Shown here piece by piece: positions 32,841 through 41,126 of a DNA stretch of 43,404 bases. Source of the DNA: Clostridiales bacterium (GTDB lineage Bacteria; Bacillota; Clostridia; Christensenellales; CAG-314); NCBI GenBank assembly GCA_003537755.1, contig DPQS01000049.1:1032-44435 (forward strand), in the 5' to 3' direction. Within the stretch, counting starts at the first letter, position 1. Each line of letters starts with the position of its first letter. Position numbers and translations under genes: made by a program. The notes beneath the pieces are model-generated. The model was not told the origin of the DNA, made no database searches, and saw only the letters and a program-made list of their open reading frames with translations.

Positions 32841-33404
32841 CGAGGGCGCATATCAGTGACGAGGGCACATAGCGGCACATCTTGAGGCTACGTGCCGCCA
32901 GCCGCTCGGTCATTTACGCTTAGTAAACTCCCGTCGCGGCATGTCGCCCAGTTGCCCCAATCTGTACCACTCTGTGCCCTCGTCGGCGTGTGGCAGAATA
33001 AACAATGGCGGCATAATTATGGTGATTTTTGGTAATTTAATCGACTTGTTGCCGTCCTTCGCACCCGTCTCCGCCCTCGTCGTAGTGTGACGGAATTGAC
33101 GACTTTTATCACTCAATCGCCCGGTTACCCCAATCTGTACCACTCTGTGCCCTCGTCGGCGTGTGGCAGAATAAACAATGGCGACATAAGTATGGTGTTT
33201 TGGTAATTTAATCGACTTGTTGCCGCCCTTCGCACCCGTCTTCGCCCTCGTCGGAGTGTGACGGAATTGACGACTTTTATCACTCAATCGCCCGGTTGCG
33301 GTAATCTGCACTAATCTGTGTCCTCGTTATTTTCGCTGTCACGGTTGGCTTCAATCAGAATCCGCCAACTGTTGCCGCCCTTCGCACCCGTCTCCGCCCT
33401 CGTC
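32838..33404 (+). repeat. Stop-anchored element C with a right-end array
   Basis: The stop TAA of tsaC starts ACGAGGGCGCA, near-duplicated 19 bp later as GACGAGGGCACA (32858-32869). The inverted arm TGTGCCCTCGTC is at 32973-32984. Between them GTGCCGCC/GGCGGCAC-type stems are capped by TTTAC-GCTTA-GTAAA. Right-end motifs recur at 33070, 33146, 33241, 33317 and 33393, spaced alternately about 96 and 76 bp (172-bp unit with GAATAAACAATGGCG and TGGTAATTTAATCGACTTGT). The copy at 33317 ends CCTCGTTA, which is complementary to TAACGAGG at the tsaC stop. This fills the 679-bp gap before rpiB. Confidence 0.85.
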
Positions 33405-33519
33405 GGCGTGTGACGGAATTGTGTGGTTTTAGCGAAAATCTGTCCTCATAAAAGCCTTTACATTTACGCAAACGTTTCGATGCCATTCTGTATTCGCACT
33501 CTTGTGCAAAGGAGTTAGT

Positions 33520-33948
33520 ATGAAAATCTCAATTGCTTGCGACCACGGCGGTCTTGACCTTAAAAATATGCTTCGCGATTATCTCGGGGAACAGGGATAC
33601 GAGGTGGTGGACTTCGGTACCTACACCGGCGACAGTTGCGACTATCCCGACTTCGCGCACAAGGCGGCACAGGCTGTTGCCGACGGCGTTTGCGAGCGCG
33701 GAATTGTTGTGTGCACAACCGGTATCGGCGTAAGCATTACTGCCAACAAGCACAAAGGCGTGCGTTGCGCCCTTTGTACAAACGTCGATCAGGCAAAGTT
33801 TACTCGTCTGCACAACGACGCCAACATGATTGCGTTCGGTGCGCGCTACACAACCGACTACATGGCAAAGCAAATGCTCGACACATTCCTTTCGACGGAA
33901 TTCGAGGGCGGTCGCCATCAACGTCGTGTGGACAAGATAGAGTTGTAA
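33520..33948 (+). CDS. rpiB: Ribose-5-phosphate isomerase B
   Basis: 142 residues from the ATG at 33520, preceded by GCAAAGGAGTTAGT. It interconverts ribose 5-phosphate and ribulose 5-phosphate. The catalytic region CDHGGLDLKNMLRDYL opens the protein, and CTTGIGVSITANKHKGVRCAL holds the second active-site loop. Length is normal for the LacAB/RpiB family. It lies about 120 bp before the V-ATPase operon, with no terminator between, so it could share a transcript. In the window it links the pseudouridine and nucleoside routes with the pentose phosphate pathway. Confidence 0.93.
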   Translation: MKISIACDHGGLDLKNMLRDYLGEQGYEVVDFGTYTGDSCDYPDFAHKAAQAVADGVCERGIVVCTTGIGVSITANKHKGVRCALCTNVDQAKFTRLHNDANMIAFGARYTTDYMAKQMLDTFLSTEFEGGRHQRRVDKIEL

Positions 33949-34067
33949 TTTGTCGTTTCTCCGACGGCGCATCAATGTACAGTCGGGCAAACGCATACAA
34001 GTAACAGGCGGCTATTCCCGTGTTTCATGCCGCCCCAAACAAACACCAAACAAAACGGAGTTTAATC
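33949..34067. other. Leader of the V-ATPase operon
   Basis: GGCGGC and GCCGCC (about 34010-34033) form a hairpin without a T run, and a good ribosome binding site (AAACGGAG) follows. No consensus promoter is recognised, so expression may come from the rpiB side. Confidence 0.4.
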
Positions 34068-34373
34068 ATGATCGAACAAACAGTAAATTCCATTCTCGAA
34101 GCGGAAGACGAGGCAAAACGTCGCATTGCCGAAGCGGAAAGCAAAGCCGCCGAAGTGCTGAACAACGGCGAACTTGCCGTTGAAGCCCTTCGCAAGCAAG
34201 CTGCCGCCGACAACAAAGCGTTTGTTGCCGAGGCTCAGGCTGCCGCCGACAACCTTGCCGCAGAAAAGGCTGCCGAGTATCTTGCAAAACAAAATGCCGC
34301 TGCCGACGCCGAAAACAAAACTTACGCCGTAAACGTAGACAAAGCGGTAAAAACCATATTGGAGTCGCTGTAA
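34068..34373 (+). CDS. ntpF: V-type ATPase peripheral stalk subunit (NtpF/AhaH type)
   Basis: 101 residues from the ATG at 34068, preceded by ACGGAGTTTAATC. It is an almost uninterrupted Ala/Glu/Lys-rich helix (EAEDEAKRRIAEAESKAAEVL), expected to form a coiled coil with subunit E as the peripheral stalk. The first gene of an ntpFIKECGABD-type operon is always such a subunit. It is recognised by composition and position rather than by specific residues. Confidence 0.82.
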   Translation: MIEQTVNSILEAEDEAKRRIAEAESKAAEVLNNGELAVEALRKQAAADNKAFVAEAQAAADNLAAEKAAEYLAKQNAAADAENKTYAVNVDKAVKTILESL

Positions 34374-34376
34374 CAC

Positions 34377-36386
34377 ATGGCAATAGTTACTATGAAAAGA
34401 CTTTCCTTGCTTGCACTCAAGGCGGACAAGGAAAACATATACAACGCGCTTATTCGTACCGCCTCGGTGGAACTTAAACGTTGCGAAGATTTGCCAAACT
34501 GCGTTGTGTGCGACAATTCCGCCGACCGCGAGGTCGTTGCCGAACGCGTAAAGCGTGCGGAAGAAGCGGTGTCGTACGTCAGCGAACAGGTTGACCGTTT
34601 CAACGCCACTCACGCCAAGTCGCAAGCCGTTACTCCTGACAAAAATTCCTTTGCGCGCCCTAAGACGGAAGTGAATTTCGACGACTTTATCGGTTTCGAC
34701 AAAAAGGCTGCGGCGGTGGAACGTGAAATTTCCGACCTGTTTGCCCTGCGCGACAAACTTGCCGAACTTAACGGGCAACTTACGCAACTTAACAACGAAT
34801 ACGCCAACACACTTACCTACACCAAGTTGCCGCACCCGACAACCTGGTACCGCGACACCGAGTGCGCGCTTGTGCGCCTGTGCCTTGTTCCGACGTCGGA
34901 AATTGCCGACCTGACAGAACTTGCGGAAAAGTTCGACACCGTATGCCTCGAAAAAATCGACGCGTCGGCTTCGACTGCCCTTGTTGCCGTAGTGTGCCAC
35001 AAGGCGGATGCGGACTTTTTGCAACAGGCTGCCGCGCTGGGACTTGTTCAAAGCGGTTTTGTGTGCGACGTGTTGCCGTCGGCTAAACTTCAGACGCTTG
35101 ACAGTCGGATTGCCGACGTCAAAAAGCAAATAGAACAGACCACTGCAGACGTGTGCAACTACTCGCACAAACTCGGGCAGTGGAAAGTGTACATCGACTA
35201 CACGGAACTTGTCGGCAAAAAGTTGGCTGCCGACGGTGATTTGCAGCAGACGTCAAGCGCGTTTGTGCTTGAAGCGTACTACCCTGCCGACAGCGAGGAC
35301 AAGGTGTTGTCCGCCGTTGCCGCCGTTACCGATTGTGTGGAAACTTACACCTACGACATCGGCGAAACGGAATTTGCGCCCACACTGTGCCGCAACAACG
35401 GCGTTGTGAAACAGTTTGAGTTTGTAACCAACAACTACACGCCGCCCGATTACCACGAAATCGACCCCAACCCCGTGATGAGCTTCTTCTACTTCATCAT
35501 TTTCGGTCTTATGGTTGCCGATATCGGTTACGGATTGTTGCTTGTAGCGGCAGGTTTGTTTGCGCATTTTGCAATCAAGCAAAAAACGACCATCCGCACG
35601 ATGTTGCAATTGTTCGGTATTTGCGGTGTGGCGGCGATTATCGTCGGCGCGATGTTCGGCAGTTTCTTCAGTTTTCCGCTGCAAAACATATTCCCGTGGT
35701 GGAATCCGCTGATACCCGACCCGTCGCAGTACCCGATGGTAATGATGGCGATAAGCCTTATGTTCGGCGTGGTGCACATCACGGCAGGCGTTGCGTGCAG
35801 AATGGCTGTCAAAATTAAGCATAAACAGGCACTGTCTGCCTGGTTTGTAGACTTCCCTTGGGTGATTGTGTTTGTCGCGTTTATCCTTGCGATACTCAAC
35901 CCCGCGCTGGACATGGTCGGCTACGAACCGTACCTTGCGCTTAAGTTGCCCGACGCGGCGTCCAAAATTTCGCTGTATGTGTGCCTCGGTGCGCTGGCGG
36001 TTGCAATTATCTTTGCTGGACTGGACAGCAAAGGCATACTCGGCAAGGCAATGGCAAGTTTCAATGCGGCTTACGGACTTATCAACTACTTTTCCGACAT
36101 CATGAGTTACATCCGCGTGTTCGGGCTTATGCTGAGTAGTGCGCTTATGGGACAGGTAATCAACCAACTGGCAGGCATGGTGCTTGGCGGTGGCGGTGTC
36201 GGTTACGTGTTCGCGGTTTTGCTGCTGATATTTGCGCATATGTTCAACCTTGTAATGGGTATTCTCGGCGTGTACATTCACGACGGACGGCTTCAGTACG
36301 TGGAATTTTTCGGTAAGTTTTACACGGGGGACGGGCAGTTGTTTGTGCCGTTTGGGTGTGATACCCGCTACACCCTATTAAAGTAA
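34377..36386 (+). CDS. ntpI: V-type ATPase subunit I
   Basis: 669 residues, ATG at 34377, three bases after ntpF. The N-terminal half (about 1-365) is soluble and helical and binds the peripheral stalks. The C-terminal half has about seven or eight membrane helices (FFYFIIFGLMVADIGYGLLLVAAG, FGLMLSSALMGQVINQLAGMV) and supplies the ion half-channels against the K ring. The conserved Arg of the membrane arm would be in SYIRVFGLMLSS. Its stop is directly followed by hairpin element D, which separates it from ntpK. Confidence 0.93.
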   Translation: MAIVTMKRLSLLALKADKENIYNALIRTASVELKRCEDLPNCVVCDNSADREVVAERVKRAEEAVSYVSEQVDRFNATHAKSQAVTPDKNSFARPKTEVNFDDFIGFDKKAAAVEREISDLFALRDKLAELNGQLTQLNNEYANTLTYTKLPHPTTWYRDTECALVRLCLVPTSEIADLTELAEKFDTVCLEKIDASASTALVAVVCHKADADFLQQAAALGLVQSGFVCDVLPSAKLQTLDSRIADVKKQIEQTTADVCNYSHKLGQWKVYIDYTELVGKKLAADGDLQQTSSAFVLEAYYPADSEDKVLSAVAAVTDCVETYTYDIGETEFAPTLCRNNGVVKQFEFVTNNYTPPDYHEIDPNPVMSFFYFIIFGLMVADIGYGLLLVAAGLFAHFAIKQKTTIRTMLQLFGICGVAAIIVGAMFGSFFSFPLQNIFPWWNPLIPDPSQYPMVMMAISLMFGVVHITAGVACRMAVKIKHKQALSAWFVDFPWVIVFVAFILAILNPALDMVGYEPYLALKLPDAASKISLYVCLGALAVAIIFAGLDSKGILGKAMASFNAAYGLINYFSDIMSYIRVFGLMLSSALMGQVINQLAGMVLGGGGVGYVFAVLLLIFAHMFNLVMGILGVYIHDGRLQYVEFFGKFYTGDGQLFVPFGCDTRYTLLK

Positions 36387-36580
36387 GCGAGGGCACATAG
36401 CGGCACATCTTGAGGCTACGTGCCGCCAGCCGCTCGGTCATTTACGCTTAGTAAACTCCCGTCGCGGCATGTCGCCCTGTTGCCCCAATCTGTACCACTC
36501 TGTGCCCTCGCAAGTCTTTGGTGTGAGCACGCATGTCAGTCAACGGTTGCCACCCTTCGCACCCATCTACGCCCTCGCGT
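36384..36580 (+). repeat. Stop-anchored hairpin element D inside the V-ATPase operon
   Basis: GCGAGGGCACA (36387-36397) starts at the base after the ntpI stop, and TGTGCCCTCGC (36501-36511) is its exact inverse. The inner part, with CATCTTGAGGCTACGTGCCG and apex TTTAC-GCTTA-GTAAA, is nearly identical to element C. A further right-end module ends at 36569-36580 with TACGCCCTCGCG, almost complementary to TAAGCGAGGG at the stop. With the REP-like repeat it makes up the 373-bp gap before ntpK. Confidence 0.85.
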
Positions 36581-36614
36581 ACGAGTGGAAAACATGGTGG
36601 TTGCGCAATTGCTA

Positions 36615-36651
36615 CGGGGAGAATGTGCCGTGTGGCGGCTGATGAGGAGGC
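36615..36651 (+). repeat. REP-like palindromic repeat, copy 2
   Basis: Similar to 24865-24901: CGGGGAGAATGTGCCG then GTGGCGGCTGATGAGG. It lies between element D and the ntpK ribosome binding site. Confidence 0.5.
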
Positions 36652-36759
36652 GGCGTCAGACAATGTTTCTTAATTACAAAAACAATCAACGGTCTATCCC
36701 GACAAATGTCGGTCAGGATAAATAAACAAAAAAATAATTATTTCGGAGGAAATAACAAA

Positions 36760-37287
36760 ATGACAGGACTTACAATAGGTATTATCGGTCTTGCGCTGTG
36801 CGCAATTCTGTGCGGTATCGGTTCCGGATTGGGACTTCGCGCAACGGGTTCCGCCGCAACGGGCGTAATGGCTGAAGATCCTTCCAAATTCAGCAAAGTA
36901 ATCGTACTTGCATTGCTTCCGGCAACGCAGGGTATTTACGGTTTCGTAATTGCTATTCTCGGCGCAGGTTACCTGCCCACGGCTACCGCGCTTGCGGGTC
37001 AGACGGTTGACGCCGCTCAGATCATGAGCCAGGGCTGGAACGTATTCTGGGCAGTTATGCCTATGGCAATCGGCGGCGCAGTATCCGCTTACCTTCAGGG
37101 CAAGACGGCTGCGGCTGCAATCATGGGTGTAGGCAAAAAAGGCGAAATCGGCAGCAAAGCACTTATTTTCCCCGCAATGATCGAGTTTTACGCATTGCTT
37201 GGTCTTGTTGTGTCCATTCTGCTTCTCGGCAACGTGCCCGTAAGCAACGTTTCGCAAATCGTCGTTCCCGTCATTCCCGCTCCTTAA
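36760..37287 (+). CDS. ntpK: V-type ATPase proteolipid subunit K, sodium-site residues present
   Basis: 175 residues from the ATG at 36760, preceded by TCGGAGGAAATAAC. It has four membrane helices as two fused hairpins, the rotor ring subunit. The ion-carrying carboxylate is Glu142 in AMIEFYALLGL; the matching position in the first half is not acidic. Residues equivalent to the Na+ ligands of Enterococcus hirae NtpK are kept: Leu-Pro-x-Thr-Gln with Thr56 and Gln57, Tyr60, Gln113 in YLQGK, and Glu142. This suggests Na+ as the coupling ion, though proof requires biochemistry. Confidence 0.93.
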   Translation: MTGLTIGIIGLALCAILCGIGSGLGLRATGSAATGVMAEDPSKFSKVIVLALLPATQGIYGFVIAILGAGYLPTATALAGQTVDAAQIMSQGWNVFWAVMPMAIGGAVSAYLQGKTAAAAIMGVGKKGEIGSKALIFPAMIEFYALLGLVVSILLLGNVPVSNVSQIVVPVIPAP

Positions 37288-37389
37288 TCGGCATTGACAT
37301 TTACGGCGGTTTTGCCGTGACATACCACAACAACAATCGGGCGACGGCGGTGCATACGCATTGCCTACGTGCCAAACAGAGGTTCGTTT

Positions 37390-37968
37390 ATGAACGGTAA
37401 ACAAAACATCATCGGACGCATTTTGTCCGACGCAGACGACAAGGCTGCATACATTGTCAGTCAGGCGCAAACGCGCGCGGACGAAGCCATTGCAAAGGAA
37501 CACGCTGCCATTGCCGCCGACAAGAAAGCACTCGAAACAAAACTTGCCGTCGCGGCACAGGAACGTGTAGCCAATGCGCTTGCCAATGCCAAGCTGGACG
37601 CGCGCAAGTACAGGCTGGCAGGTCGTCAGCAACTCATTTCGCTTTGCTACGCCAATGCGCTTGCCTCGCTTGAAGCGATGGATGAGGTACGCGCGGCGGA
37701 GTTTATTGCGGCAACCCTTGCTAAATATGCCGAAAGCGGCGAGCAGGTGTTTGTAGGCAAGGCTCAGGCAGGCGTAGTTACGCAGGCTTTTTTGGACAAA
37801 CTGGGCAAAAATCTTACGCTCGGCGGCACGACGGATGTCGGCAGCGGCGTAATTTTGTGCGGTGACGGCTACGAAAAAGACCTTACTTACGCAAAACTTA
37901 TAGACTACGCACGTGACAAAACGGAAGCGGAAGTTTCCGTGGCTCTGTTCGGGGTGAAAAATGTCTAA
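37390..37968 (+). CDS. ntpE: V-type ATPase subunit E
   Basis: 192 residues from the ATG at 37390, preceded by AACAGAGGTTCGTTT; an in-frame codon at 37369 is less likely. The N-terminal half is a long charged helix (ADDKAAYIVSQAQTRADEAIAKEHAAI) and the C-terminal half a mixed domain ending GGTTDVGSGVILCGDGYEKDLTYAKL, typical of the family. It forms the peripheral stalk with NtpF. It overlaps ntpC by eight bases. The preceding 102-bp gap includes a small ACGGC/GCCGT hairpin. Confidence 0.88.
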   Translation: MNGKQNIIGRILSDADDKAAYIVSQAQTRADEAIAKEHAAIAADKKALETKLAVAAQERVANALANAKLDARKYRLAGRQQLISLCYANALASLEAMDEVRAAEFIAATLAKYAESGEQVFVGKAQAGVVTQAFLDKLGKNLTLGGTTDVGSGVILCGDGYEKDLTYAKLIDYARDKTEAEVSVALFGVKNV

Positions 37969-38923
37969 CGAATTACAAATTTTTGCCAACGGTCGTGTGT
38001 CGGTGCTTACCACCAGACTGTTTACCGCGGACAAATTTGTGCGGCTTGCCGAGTGTAACAGTCTTGCCGAAGCGGTGCGATTGCTTGCCGACGGCGGTTA
38101 CGGCGGCGGTGTAGTGCTTGCAAACCCAAACGACTACGACAACATGCTTCGCGCCGAAACGGAACGCCTGCTTGCCGAATTCAAGGAACTGTGTGTAAAC
38201 GTCGCCGCAAGGAATTTTTTTCTTGCGCAGTACGACTTTGTCAACGCAAAGGTGCTTATGAAGGCCAAGTACATGCGCACGGACGGCGTGCACGGCTGTT
38301 TTGCCGAGGCGACCTTTGCCCCCGCAAAAATGCAGACGGACTTCGTTGACGACAACTATGCCGACTATCCCAAGGCCATGGCAGAAGGGTGCGACGCCGT
38401 TGACGCAAGATTTGCCGCAGGCGAACGTGCGCCGTCGGTGGTAGACGCCGAACTGGACAAAGCAATGTTTGCCTACATGAAGAAGTGCGCTGCCAAAAGC
38501 GGTATTTCCGTGGTCAAAAAGTTGTGCGCTTACCGCATAGACGCAACCAACATCATTACCATTGCCCGTGCAAAAAAAGCCGGTTTCGACGAAACGAAGT
38601 TTTTGTCGCTGGTCATTGACGGCGGCAAGGTCAAGCGCGACACCCTTGTTTCACTGTGGCGAGCCAATGCTCAGGCAGCAAGCGATTTGCCCGACGACGT
38701 TCGCGCCGTGTGGAATGCCCTTCCCGACCCTGCCCGCGCCGAAGATGTACGTCGCAACAAGGAATTCGAAATGCTGACAACCGGCGGTGACAGTTTGTCC
38801 GTTGCCCCCGTGCTGTTGTATTTTGCACGCAAGTCGCACGAAACAGACCTTGTCAGGATGATAATTATCGGCGTGAAAAACAATCTTCCCAAGGAAGAAA
38901 TCAAACGCCGCATAGTTCTGTAA
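37961..38923 (+). CDS. ntpC: V-type ATPase subunit C (central stalk/V0 d-like)
   Basis: 320 residues, ATG at 37961 inside the end of ntpE. It caps the proteolipid ring and links it to the central shaft. Family marks include FFLAQYDFVNAKVLMKAKYM and IDATNIITIARAKKAG, and the length is normal. The following 119 bp carry an ATACGTAT motif (38951-38958) and no terminator. Confidence 0.88.
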   Translation: MSNELQIFANGRVSVLTTRLFTADKFVRLAECNSLAEAVRLLADGGYGGGVVLANPNDYDNMLRAETERLLAEFKELCVNVAARNFFLAQYDFVNAKVLMKAKYMRTDGVHGCFAEATFAPAKMQTDFVDDNYADYPKAMAEGCDAVDARFAAGERAPSVVDAELDKAMFAYMKKCAAKSGISVVKKLCAYRIDATNIITIARAKKAGFDETKFLSLVIDGGKVKRDTLVSLWRANAQAASDLPDDVRAVWNALPDPARAEDVRRNKEFEMLTTGGDSLSVAPVLLYFARKSHETDLVRMIIIGVKNNLPKEEIKRRIVL

Positions 38924-39042
38924 AACGGTAACCAATTTTCAAAAATTTGTATACGTATGCGTTTTTTGCTTACAAAACGTAGCTTTGACTGTTGCAAAAT
39001 ACGGTAAACGTCGGCAACAATCGCATACAAGAGGACATCAAC

Positions 39043-39378
39043 ATGGTGCAAAACAAAATCGCCGTTGTCGGTGACAAAGACGCCGTGGCAGGGTTTGCGG
39101 CAGTGGGTGTGGAAGTGTTTGACGCGACCACAGCCGAGCAGGCAAAATCAACTCTCAATAATCTGTGCAAACAAAATTACGCAGTTGTGTTTATTGCAGA
39201 GTGTCTTGCCGAACAAATACCCGAAACACTGGCAAAAATAAAGGTGCAACCCTTCCCTGCCGTGGTGCCCATCCCCACAAACGGACAAAGCAGCGGTTTC
39301 GGTATGGCAGGCATCAAAGCCGACGTGGAAAAAGCCATCGGCGTGGACATTTTATTTAACAAAGAGGTCAACAAATGA
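39043..39378 (+). CDS. ntpG: V-type ATPase subunit F (NtpG)
   Basis: 111 residues from the ATG at 39043, preceded by AAGAGGACATCAAC. The fold starts with KIAVVGDKDAVAGFAAVGVEVFDA, typical for the small central-shaft subunit, and PAVVPIPTNGQSSGFGM near the end is the conserved loop. It assists subunit D in rotation. The end overlaps ntpA by four bases (ATGA). Confidence 0.9.
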   Translation: MVQNKIAVVGDKDAVAGFAAVGVEVFDATTAEQAKSTLNNLCKQNYAVVFIAECLAEQIPETLAKIKVQPFPAVVPIPTNGQSSGFGMAGIKADVEKAIGVDILFNKEVNK

Positions 39379-41126
39379 CAGGAAAAGTAATCAAGGTCAG
39401 CGGTCCGCTGATAGTTGCCGAAGGTCTTGCCGACGTCGAAATGTACGACGTTGTCAAGGTTTCGGACAAAAAACTTATCGGCGAAGTAATCGAACTTCGC
39501 GGCGACAAAGCCAGCATCCAGGTCTACGAAGAAACAAGCGGACTTAAAGTCGGCGACGAAGTAGTGTCCACCGGTGCCCCTTTGTCGGTGGAACTTGCTC
39601 CCGGTCTTATCGAAGGCATTTTTGACGGTATTCAACGTCCGCTCAACGTCCTTATGCAGGAATCGGGCGTGCGTATCGGGCGCGGAATAGAAGTCAATTC
39701 CGTTGACCGCCACCGCAAATGGCATTTTGTGCCCGTTGCCAAGGTGGGCGACAGCGTAGTGGCAGGCGACGTCCTTGGTACCGTGCAGGAAACCAGTGTT
39801 GTCTTGCACAAAATAATGGTGCCATACGGCGTGTCCGGCGTTGTTACGGAAGTTGCCCCCGAAGGCAACTACACCGTGACGGAAACCATTGCCAAAGTGG
39901 GCGAGCGCGAACTGTGCATGCTTACAAAGTGGGGCGTACGTAAAGGCCGTCCCTACAAGGCAAAAATGTCCCCCGACTACCCAATGGTGACGGGTCAGCG
40001 CGTAATCGATACGTTGTTCCCCATTGCCAAGGGCGGCGTGGCGGCAGTCCCCGGACCTTTCGGCAGCGGCAAAACCGTAGTGCAACACCAACTTGCCAAG
40101 TGGGCGGACGCCGACATCATCGTGTACATCGGCTGTGGCGAACGTGGCAACGAAATGACCGACGTTCTGCGTGAATTCCCCGAACTTAAGGACCCGAAAA
40201 GCGGCGAACCCCTTATGAAACGCACGGTGCTTATCGCAAATACAAGCGACATGCCCGTTGCCGCGCGTGAAGCCAGCATTTACACGGGTATTACCATTGC
40301 CGAGTACTTCCGCGACATGGGCTACACCGTGGCAATAATGGCTGACAGCACGTCGCGTTGGGCAGAGGCTTTGCGCGAAATGAGCGGACGTCTTGAAGAA
40401 ATGCCCGGTGAAGAAGGTTACCCTGCCTACCTAAGCAGTCGTCTTGCAGAGTTTTACGAACGCGCAGGCATTGTCAAGGTGCTCGGCTCGTCCGATACAG
40501 TGGGCGCAATTTCCGCAATAGGTGCCGTATCTCCTCCGGGCGGCGACCTGTCGGAGCCCGTTTCGCAGGCAACCCTTCGTATCGTCAAGGTGTTCTGGGG
40601 GTTGTCGGCAAGCCTTGCTTACAAACGTCACTTCCCCGCAATCGACTGGCTGACAAGTTACAGCCTGTACGACGACAAACTGGAAAACTGGTACAACGAC
40701 AACGTTGCCGAGGACTGGAACGCGCTGAAAGGAGAACTGATGTACGTGTTGCAGGAAGAAAGCCAACTCAACGAAATTGTCCGTCTGGTAGGCGTTGACG
40801 CACTTGGCGCAAAGGATCGCCTTACCATGGAAACGGCTAAGTCCATCCGCGAGGACTACCTGCACCAGAACGCATTCCACGAAGTGGACACATACACAAG
40901 CCTTACCAAGCAATACAAGATGATGAAGTTGATACTCGGTTTCTACCACGAAGCAACGGCGGCTCTCGGTGACGGTGTGGAACTCAACGACCTGTTGAAG
41001 TTGCCCGTGCGTGAGCAAATCGGTCGTGCAAAGTACGTGGAAGAAGCGCATCTCGACCGCCTGGACGAAATTCAACGCAACATCAAAAAAGAGATTAACT
41101 CCCTCAAAGGAGAGTCCGCACAATGA
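39375..41126 (+). CDS. ntpA: V-type ATPase catalytic subunit A
   Basis: 583 residues, start overlapping ntpG by ATGA. The catalytic subunit hydrolyses or makes ATP. The P-loop GPFGSGKT is at 227-234, the bulge domain typical of A subunits lies about 115-185, and MADSTSRWAEALREMSGRL and YPAYLSSRLAEFYERAG are conserved. Length and motifs are complete. It overlaps ntpB by four bases. Confidence 0.96.
   Translation: MTGKVIKVSGPLIVAEGLADVEMYDVVKVSDKKLIGEVIELRGDKASIQVYEETSGLKVGDEVVSTGAPLSVELAPGLIEGIFDGIQRPLNVLMQESGVRIGRGIEVNSVDRHRKWHFVPVAKVGDSVVAGDVLGTVQETSVVLHKIMVPYGVSGVVTEVAPEGNYTVTETIAKVGERELCMLTKWGVRKGRPYKAKMSPDYPMVTGQRVIDTLFPIAKGGVAAVPGPFGSGKTVVQHQLAKWADADIIVYIGCGERGNEMTDVLREFPELKDPKSGEPLMKRTVLIANTSDMPVAAREASIYTGITIAEYFRDMGYTVAIMADSTSRWAEALREMSGRLEEMPGEEGYPAYLSSRLAEFYERAGIVKVLGSSDTVGAISAIGAVSPPGGDLSEPVSQATLRIVKVFWGLSASLAYKRHFPAIDWLTSYSLYDDKLENWYNDNVAEDWNALKGELMYVLQEESQLNEIVRLVGVDALGAKDRLTMETAKSIREDYLHQNAFHEVDTYTSLTKQYKMMKLILGFYHEATAALGDGVELNDLLKLPVREQIGRAKYVEEAHLDRLDEIQRNIKKEINSLKGESAQ

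Noticed and set aside
32910..33311. Minus-strand 133-codon frame in element C
   Set aside because: It translates the tandem repeat; the peptide repeats with the DNA unit and has no ribosome binding site.
33460..33485. CcpA (cre) site before rpiB at CGCAAACGTTTCG
   Set aside because: Palindromic core AAACGTTT is suggestive but it does not fit the cre consensus well and there is no clear promoter to place it against.
17893..36511. Integron attC sites (hairpins right after stop codons)
   Set aside because: Position and hairpin form resemble attC, but the conserved GTTRRRY/RYYYAAC core sites are absent, no integrase is seen, and the genes between are ordinary operons.
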